DNA of 10,109 nucleotides from NCBI GenBank assembly GCA_937138955.1, contig CAKZPJ010000098.1:1-10109 (forward strand), in the 5' to 3' direction. The stretch comes from an uncultured Flammeovirgaceae bacterium (GTDB lineage: Bacteria > Bacteroidota > Bacteroidia > Cytophagales > Cyclobacteriaceae). The position numbers were made by a program, and so were the translations under genes. Below, piece after piece: positions 6,727 through 10,109 of this stretch (the first letter of the stretch is position 1; each line of letters begins with the position of its first letter). Below the pieces are notes generated by a model. That model made no database searches, was not told where the DNA came from, and saw nothing but the letters and a program-made list of their open reading frames with translations.

Positions 6727-7124
6727 TTATGATCTTAAGTTCAACCAATAGTAATTGGGCGATCGGGCGAATCCGTAGCGCCTACTAAGCGTAAGGGCGT
6801 AAAAATAAAAATTATAACGCTGATCAGTCAGTAAATCTTCAAAGTTCATCAACTTCAAGTTCCAAATGCCGAGCTGAAGCATTAACCGATGGTAAAGAAG
6901 CCAGCTAGTTAATTCATCAGTAATTGAATATGAAGAGAAGTCTTGATGAGTAATTAAGGTTCAGAACGTAGAACAGCAATGAATAACCACTTTCCCACAA
7001 TGATAGCTAATTCTGAGAGTTTACTGGCTAAGACTTGTGTCTATTTTATGCGTGTTTTGCCTATATTTTCAATATATTTCAGGTCTAAAAAAGTAGATAG
7101 TTTGGTGATACTAAGCCTTACCAG
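6727..7124 (-). pseudogene. wreck of an unidentified minus-strand gene
   Basis: Between the divergent genes the minus strand can be read as one damaged protein. From 7124 down the frame gives FLDLKYIENIGKTRIK, then an in-frame TAG (7041-7043), then TQVLASKLSELAIIVGKW and LFIAVLRSEP. After 6957 it must shift by one base (as if one T were lost from a TTT run) and continues LITHQDFSSYSITDELTSW, LLYHRLMLQLGIWNLK, LTDQRYNFYFYALTLSRRYG and FARSPNYYWLNLRS, ending in TAA at 6727-6729. The aromatic-rich tail and normal codon use look like genuine protein. The largest intact piece starts at ATG 6882 (51 aa). No start codon or N-terminal part is visible. I do not recognise the family. Its stop lies 39 bases before the dehydrogenase ATG on the same strand. 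Confidence 0.5.
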
Positions 7125-7183
7125 TCAAACAGATTCTTAGTATTTTGTTCTCGCTTAGTGTCAAATATCGTAAGCCAACCCAT

Positions 7184-8113
7184 ATGCCAGTTACAACTAC
7201 TCAAATGCTGACTCTGCTGAAGATCACTTTCTTACTGAACTTTCTATTAGTTGGGTGTAGCGAAAAAAAAGAAAGCCAGAAGACAGAAAAGAAAAAGACA
7301 AAAACCGCTCTCACAATCATTAAAAACGACGACTGCTTAAACTGCCACAGTATTGAAGACAAATCGGTAGGCCCATCTTACCTGAAAGTTGCTCAGCGGT
7401 ATGAGTCCGATTTCAGTACGGTGAACCGTTTAGCGAAAAAGGTTATAGAAGGGGGCGGTGGTTTGTGGGGCGGAGGACAGATGTCTAAACACCCTCGGCT
7501 TAAATCGAACGATGCCCGAAGAGTGGTTCGCTGGATTCTTTCGCTAGATGATTCCGTCGCCAACCCCAACCCCCTGCTGGCAACCCCTTCCGTTAACCTG
7601 CCAGCAGCACTTCAACGAACTTCTGCTGACAGTGAAACCGGACTAGCACTTTACGTGTACTCATCGGAAAATTCTGACAGTACCACTCCTCAACGCACGG
7701 GAGTGGTTAAGAAGGTGCACTTCGTTGGGGAAGATGCTTTTGGTGAACTAAGCAAAGCATCTACGCTGAAAATGACTGGCTTTATAACCATTGAGCAACG
7801 AGGAAAGTACTTTTTCAAGCAGGTGCGAATTGGTAAGGGAAGCGTGGTTCTCAACGAAGCTACTATTGTTAATGAAAACGATTGGGATCGAGAGACTGAT
7901 ATTGATCTCGAAGCCGGAACGTACCCTATTACGGTAGAGTATCAACTTAACAACGAGCACAGCCACCTATCACTCCAGTGGATCACCCCTGAAGATGAAT
8001 ACTACCGGGTAATTCCCGAGGAAGTTTTTACTATCAACGCCCCTCAGAATCAAGCGGCTCTATTAGAGTCATCGCATTCATTATCTTTCTTAAAGGCCAC
8101 TATTAATAGATAG
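7184..8113 (+). CDS. lipoprotein with a cytochrome c domain and a PA14-like domain
   Basis: 309 aa from ATG at 7184. The frame also opens at TTG 7145, and another ATG at 7205 gives MLTLLKITFLLNFLLVGC directly. The signal ends in the lipobox LVGC, so the mature protein should be lipid-anchored. A charged Lys/Glu linker is followed by a small class I cytochrome c of c551/c552 type: DDCLNCHS binds heme, and VGPSYLKVAQRY, GGGLWGGGQMSKHPRL (axial Met) and ARRVVRWILSL are typical. After a Pro-rich linker, a β-rich region (GFITIEQRGKYFFKQVRIGK, DIDLEAGTYPITVEYQLNN, LSLQWITP) resembles PA14 domains, which often bind carbohydrate. The role is probably a membrane-anchored electron carrier or docking protein for the molybdoenzyme, whose gene starts 9 bases later. 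The precise function is unknown. Confidence 0.82.
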   Translation: MPVTTTQMLTLLKITFLLNFLLVGCSEKKESQKTEKKKTKTALTIIKNDDCLNCHSIEDKSVGPSYLKVAQRYESDFSTVNRLAKKVIEGGGGLWGGGQMSKHPRLKSNDARRVVRWILSLDDSVANPNPLLATPSVNLPAALQRTSADSETGLALYVYSSENSDSTTPQRTGVVKKVHFVGEDAFGELSKASTLKMTGFITIEQRGKYFFKQVRIGKGSVVLNEATIVNENDWDRETDIDLEAGTYPITVEYQLNNEHSHLSLQWITPEDEYYRVIPEEVFTINAPQNQAALLESSHSLSFLKATINR

Positions 8114-8122
8114 AGATTATTT

Positions 8123-9382
8123 ATGTCCGACAAAAACCAACATCATTCAATAGTTTTTCGAGGTTTGAACCGTCGCTTCTTTCTGAAGAGAAGTACGCTA
8201 TCTGCTATGGCAGTAGCTTTGGGTGCACCGATTGTTCACGCTGCTAAACTACCCGCCGGATACCTTCCTTTGCCCTTTACGGTACAGAACAACCCAATGG
8301 ATGGCAAGGACGAAGCAATGATTATTAGGGGTGACCGCCCCTGGAACGTAGAAGCTCCTCCGCATCTACTCGATGAAGAGGTTACCACCTTCCCTAATAT
8401 CTTTATTCGTAACAATGGGCGAACTCCCCAAAACATTAATGCTGGTGAATGGACATTAACCGTAGGCGGCGAGTCCGTTAATGCGGAGAAGACCTACAGC
8501 TTAGCTGATTTAAAGCAAAAATTCCAACCACTTACCTACCAACTCACCCTAGAATGCGGGGGTAACGGGCGAGCCGGTTACTACCCGCCAGCTTCGGGTA
8601 ACCAGTGGGAAGAAGGTGCAGTATACTGCGCCGAATGGACGGGTGTTCGCTTACGAGATCTTCTAGACGATGTAGGGATCAAAAACGATGCGGTTTACGT
8701 GGGCTACTACGGAAAAGATACCCATTTGAGTGGCGACCCTAATAAAGTAGTCATCTCCCGAGGTATACCGATGGAGAAAGCTCAACAGGACGAAACGTTG
8801 CTGGCCTGGGCGATGAATGGCGAGGATATGTCCCTTGAGCATGGCTATCCGCTCCGACTGGTCTGCGGAGGCTGGCCCGCTTCGGCTTCGGGTAAGTGGG
8901 TGGATAAACTGGTTGTCCGCAATCAGGTACATGATGGCCCCAAAATGGGCGGCAACTCCTACCGCGTACCCGAGTATCCAGTTGCCCCGGGGGAGGAAGT
9001 ACCGGAAGAAGACTTTAAGATCATAGAATCAATGCCGGTGAAGTCGCTGATTACTTACCCTCGGTCGGGCGCTATGTTCGATAAAAGCCGTAAGCTAGAA
9101 GTGCGGGGACATGCTTGGGCTGGAGAAAGAAGCGTGACGAAAGTAGAAGTGTCTACCGACTTTGGGGCGACCTGGCAAAACTGTTCACTAAATAAGCCAG
9201 TCAACCGCTTGGCTTGGCAGCATTGGTCTACCGAACTAGAATTTCCGCTGACGGGTTACTACGAAGTGTGGGCCAAGGCTACCGACGATCAGGGAATAGC
9301 TCAGCCAATGGTAATTCCCGGTTGGAATCCCAAAGGATACCTAAACAACGCTTGCCACCGAATTGCGGTGAAAGTAAGGTAA
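8123..9382 (+). CDS. sorA: Tat-exported sulfite-oxidase-family molybdoenzyme (SorA-like)
   Basis: 419 aa. The N-terminus carries a twin-arginine signal (NRRFFLKRSTLSAMAVALG, cut near VHA-A), so the enzyme folds with its cofactor before export. Residues ~85-275 form the molybdopterin domain: FIRNNGRTP, the Mo-binding Cys in LTLECGGNGR (C145), AEWTGVRLRDLLDDVGI, and HGYPLRLVCGGWPASASGKW. Residues ~300-419 are the Ig-like Mo-co dimerisation domain (AWAGERSVTKVEVSTDFGATW and WNPKGYLNNACHRIAVKV). The family oxidises sulfite to sulfate and hands electrons to cytochrome c; relatives with other substrates exist, so sulfite is likely, not proven. The first active-site motif is RNN where many sulfite oxidases have RNH. 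It lies between two cytochrome genes, apparently in one operon. Confidence 0.9.
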   Translation: MSDKNQHHSIVFRGLNRRFFLKRSTLSAMAVALGAPIVHAAKLPAGYLPLPFTVQNNPMDGKDEAMIIRGDRPWNVEAPPHLLDEEVTTFPNIFIRNNGRTPQNINAGEWTLTVGGESVNAEKTYSLADLKQKFQPLTYQLTLECGGNGRAGYYPPASGNQWEEGAVYCAEWTGVRLRDLLDDVGIKNDAVYVGYYGKDTHLSGDPNKVVISRGIPMEKAQQDETLLAWAMNGEDMSLEHGYPLRLVCGGWPASASGKWVDKLVVRNQVHDGPKMGGNSYRVPEYPVAPGEEVPEEDFKIIESMPVKSLITYPRSGAMFDKSRKLEVRGHAWAGERSVTKVEVSTDFGATWQNCSLNKPVNRLAWQHWSTELEFPLTGYYEVWAKATDDQGIAQPMVIPGWNPKGYLNNACHRIAVKVR

Positions 9383-9438
9383 CGAAAACCGAAGTCCGGA
9401 AAATGGAACGAGCGTAATACTAATATCTCTTCAAAAGA

Positions 9439-9912
9439 ATGACTGTATTTTCTATTTATATTGAACGGCTACCAACTCTAGTATTTCGGTTTCTGGTCTC
9501 CGGTTTCCAGTCTCCAATTTTTATGCTTTTCTTGATAGGACAAATAGCGCTAGTTGCCTGTAATTCCAGTAATGACTCGAGTGAGCCTGTCGCTACGGAG
9601 CCACTTCCGTTGGTAAATGCTCAGATTAAAGATGGTAAAGATATTGCGACCGGACTGCTAGCCGGTGAAGGGTTAAACGTGGTAAAAAGTCACTGCCTAG
9701 CCTGTCACTCGAGCGATTTAATCGTGCAAAACCGCTTTACTCGCGAAGGTTGGCATAAAAAAATTATTTGGATGCAAGAAACCCAAGGTCTTTGGGACTT
9801 AGGTGAAAGTGAACCCGTCATTCTGAATTACTTAGCGGCTAATTACGCCCCTGAAGAGTTTCGAGGCCGACGAAAACCCTTAGCTGAGGTAGAGTGGTAC
9901 GAGTTGGACTGA
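9439..9912 (+). CDS. sorB: SorB-like monoheme cytochrome c lipoprotein
   Basis: 157 aa with one heme motif, SHCLACHS (C86, C89, H90), and the likely axial Met in KKIIWMQETQG (M112). The segment NRFTREGWHKKIIWM and the end LNYLAANYAPEEFRGRRKPL match the small cytochrome subunit of sulfite dehydrogenases (SorB type), which accepts electrons from SorA. IALVAC with C41 is a lipobox, so the protein is probably lipid-anchored. The signal region from ATG 9439 is long; an ATG at 9523 would give only MLFLIGQIALVAC, which lacks a positive n-region, so 9439 is preferred. The N-terminal coding part contains a 14-base tandem repeat. The gene starts 56 bases after the molybdoenzyme stop and is probably co-transcribed. 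Confidence 0.82.
   Translation: MTVFSIYIERLPTLVFRFLVSGFQSPIFMLFLIGQIALVACNSSNDSSEPVATEPLPLVNAQIKDGKDIATGLLAGEGLNVVKSHCLACHSSDLIVQNRFTREGWHKKIIWMQETQGLWDLGESEPVILNYLAANYAPEEFRGRRKPLAEVEWYELD
9487..9514. repeat. two-copy 14-base tandem repeat in the cytochrome signal region
   Basis: CGGTTTCTGGTCTC (9487-9500) is followed directly by CGGTTTCCAGTCTC (9501-9514), identical at 12 of 14 bases. The unit is pyrimidine-rich on this strand and encodes part of the odd, long signal region of the SorB-like protein. A purine-rich stretch, AAAACCGAAGTCCGGAAAA (9385-9403), in the preceding gap resembles the same kind of sequence on the other strand. Confidence 0.6.
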
Positions 9913-9956
9913 TGCTTAATAAACAATGATTGATATCTATTTTCATCAGTCATTTT

Positions 9957-10032
9957 GCATTAATGCGAATAACGGGTTTAAAGTCAACCTATACAATTCA
10001 GGCGATATTTCGTAGGAACATCATTAATGATG
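9957..10032. repeat. two ATTAAT-centred palindromes
   Basis: GCATTAATGC (9957-9966) and CATCATTAATGATG (10019-10032) are perfect palindromes sharing the core CATTAATG, with centres 64 bases apart. They lie in the gap after the SorB-like gene and before a probable converging gene end. They could be operator-like sites, but they do not form long hairpins and have no T-tract, so a terminator role is doubtful. Confidence 0.4.
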
Positions 10033-10041
10033 AGTATGTGA

Positions 10042-10109
10042 TTAGCGCGTATGGAGGCGTTGTTTGATAACATCGGCTACTTTTTGGTCAAAGGGCGTAT
10101 CATTGCGCT
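10042..10109 (-). CDS. possible 3' end of a minus-strand gene (partial)
   Basis: Reading the minus strand from the window edge gives RNDTPFDQKVADVIKQRLHTR and then TAA at 10042-10044. The composition and codons look like a normal protein end, and the gene would converge on the SorB-like gene. Only 21 residues are visible, so no family can be named. The plus strand is also open here from ATG 10051 (MEALFDNIGYFLVKGR...) to the edge, so the strand is not certain. Confidence 0.4.
   Translation of the reverse strand, partial: RNDTPFDQKVADVIKQRLHTR

Noticed and set aside
7145..7183. TTG start at 7145 for the cytochrome-PA14 lipoprotein
   Set aside because: It adds 13 residues before a good lipoprotein signal; ATG at 7184 or 7205 is more likely.
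8663..8932. Minus-strand open frame of 89 codons inside the molybdoenzyme gene
   Set aside because: Antisense to conserved residues; no independent coding evidence.
1..10109. CRISPR array, tRNA, rRNA or insertion sequence
   Set aside because: No regularly spaced repeats, cloverleaf-type sequences, rRNA segments, transposase frames or terminal inverted repeats were seen.

Overview
The window looks like chromosomal DNA of a Bacteroidota bacterium, probably a marine-type cytophagalean. This is inferred from the moderate GC content, the near absence of Shine-Dalgarno sequences before A/T-rich starts, the cytochrome c-glucose/sorbosone dehydrogenase fusion, and the lipoprotein cytochromes. All family names come from reading the sequence; no database search was run.

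Left third (1-2910): an accessory islet of small conflict-type genes and gene debris. It opens with the 3' end of an unidentified gene (to 175). Next is an intact UPF0175 antitoxin / DUF3368 PIN-toxin pair (239-973), followed by a decayed second copy of the same 3' gene end (983-1091), so the toxin-antitoxin pair sits between two paralogous gene tails. An Imm53-type immunity gene with an extra C-terminal region (1117-1743) follows without a visible toxin. A second UPF0175 antitoxin, broken by a one-base frameshift (1970-2229), abuts an intact MntA/HepT-type nucleotidyltransferase/HEPN pair (2236-2875). A strong hairpin (2885-2911) closes the islet.

Middle (2978-5155): rnr, encoding a full-length RNase R, the one clear housekeeping gene. 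It converges on the minus-strand dehydrogenase gene, with a possible terminator between them.

Right half (5266-9912): a divergent respiratory/oxidative locus. On the minus strand is an exported cytochrome c fused to a PQQ-type sugar dehydrogenase. On the plus strand are a cytochrome c-PA14-like lipoprotein, a Tat-exported sulfite-oxidase-family molybdoenzyme (SorA-like) and a SorB-like monoheme cytochrome lipoprotein. The likely scheme is that substrate oxidised outside the cytoplasm by the PQQ and molybdenum enzymes passes electrons to membrane-anchored c-type cytochromes. The gap between the divergent genes is not empty: it holds the wreck of an unidentified minus-strand gene (6727-7124) that can be followed across one in-frame stop and one frameshift. 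The last 200 bases hold two ATTAAT-centred palindromes and probably the 3' end of another minus-strand gene.
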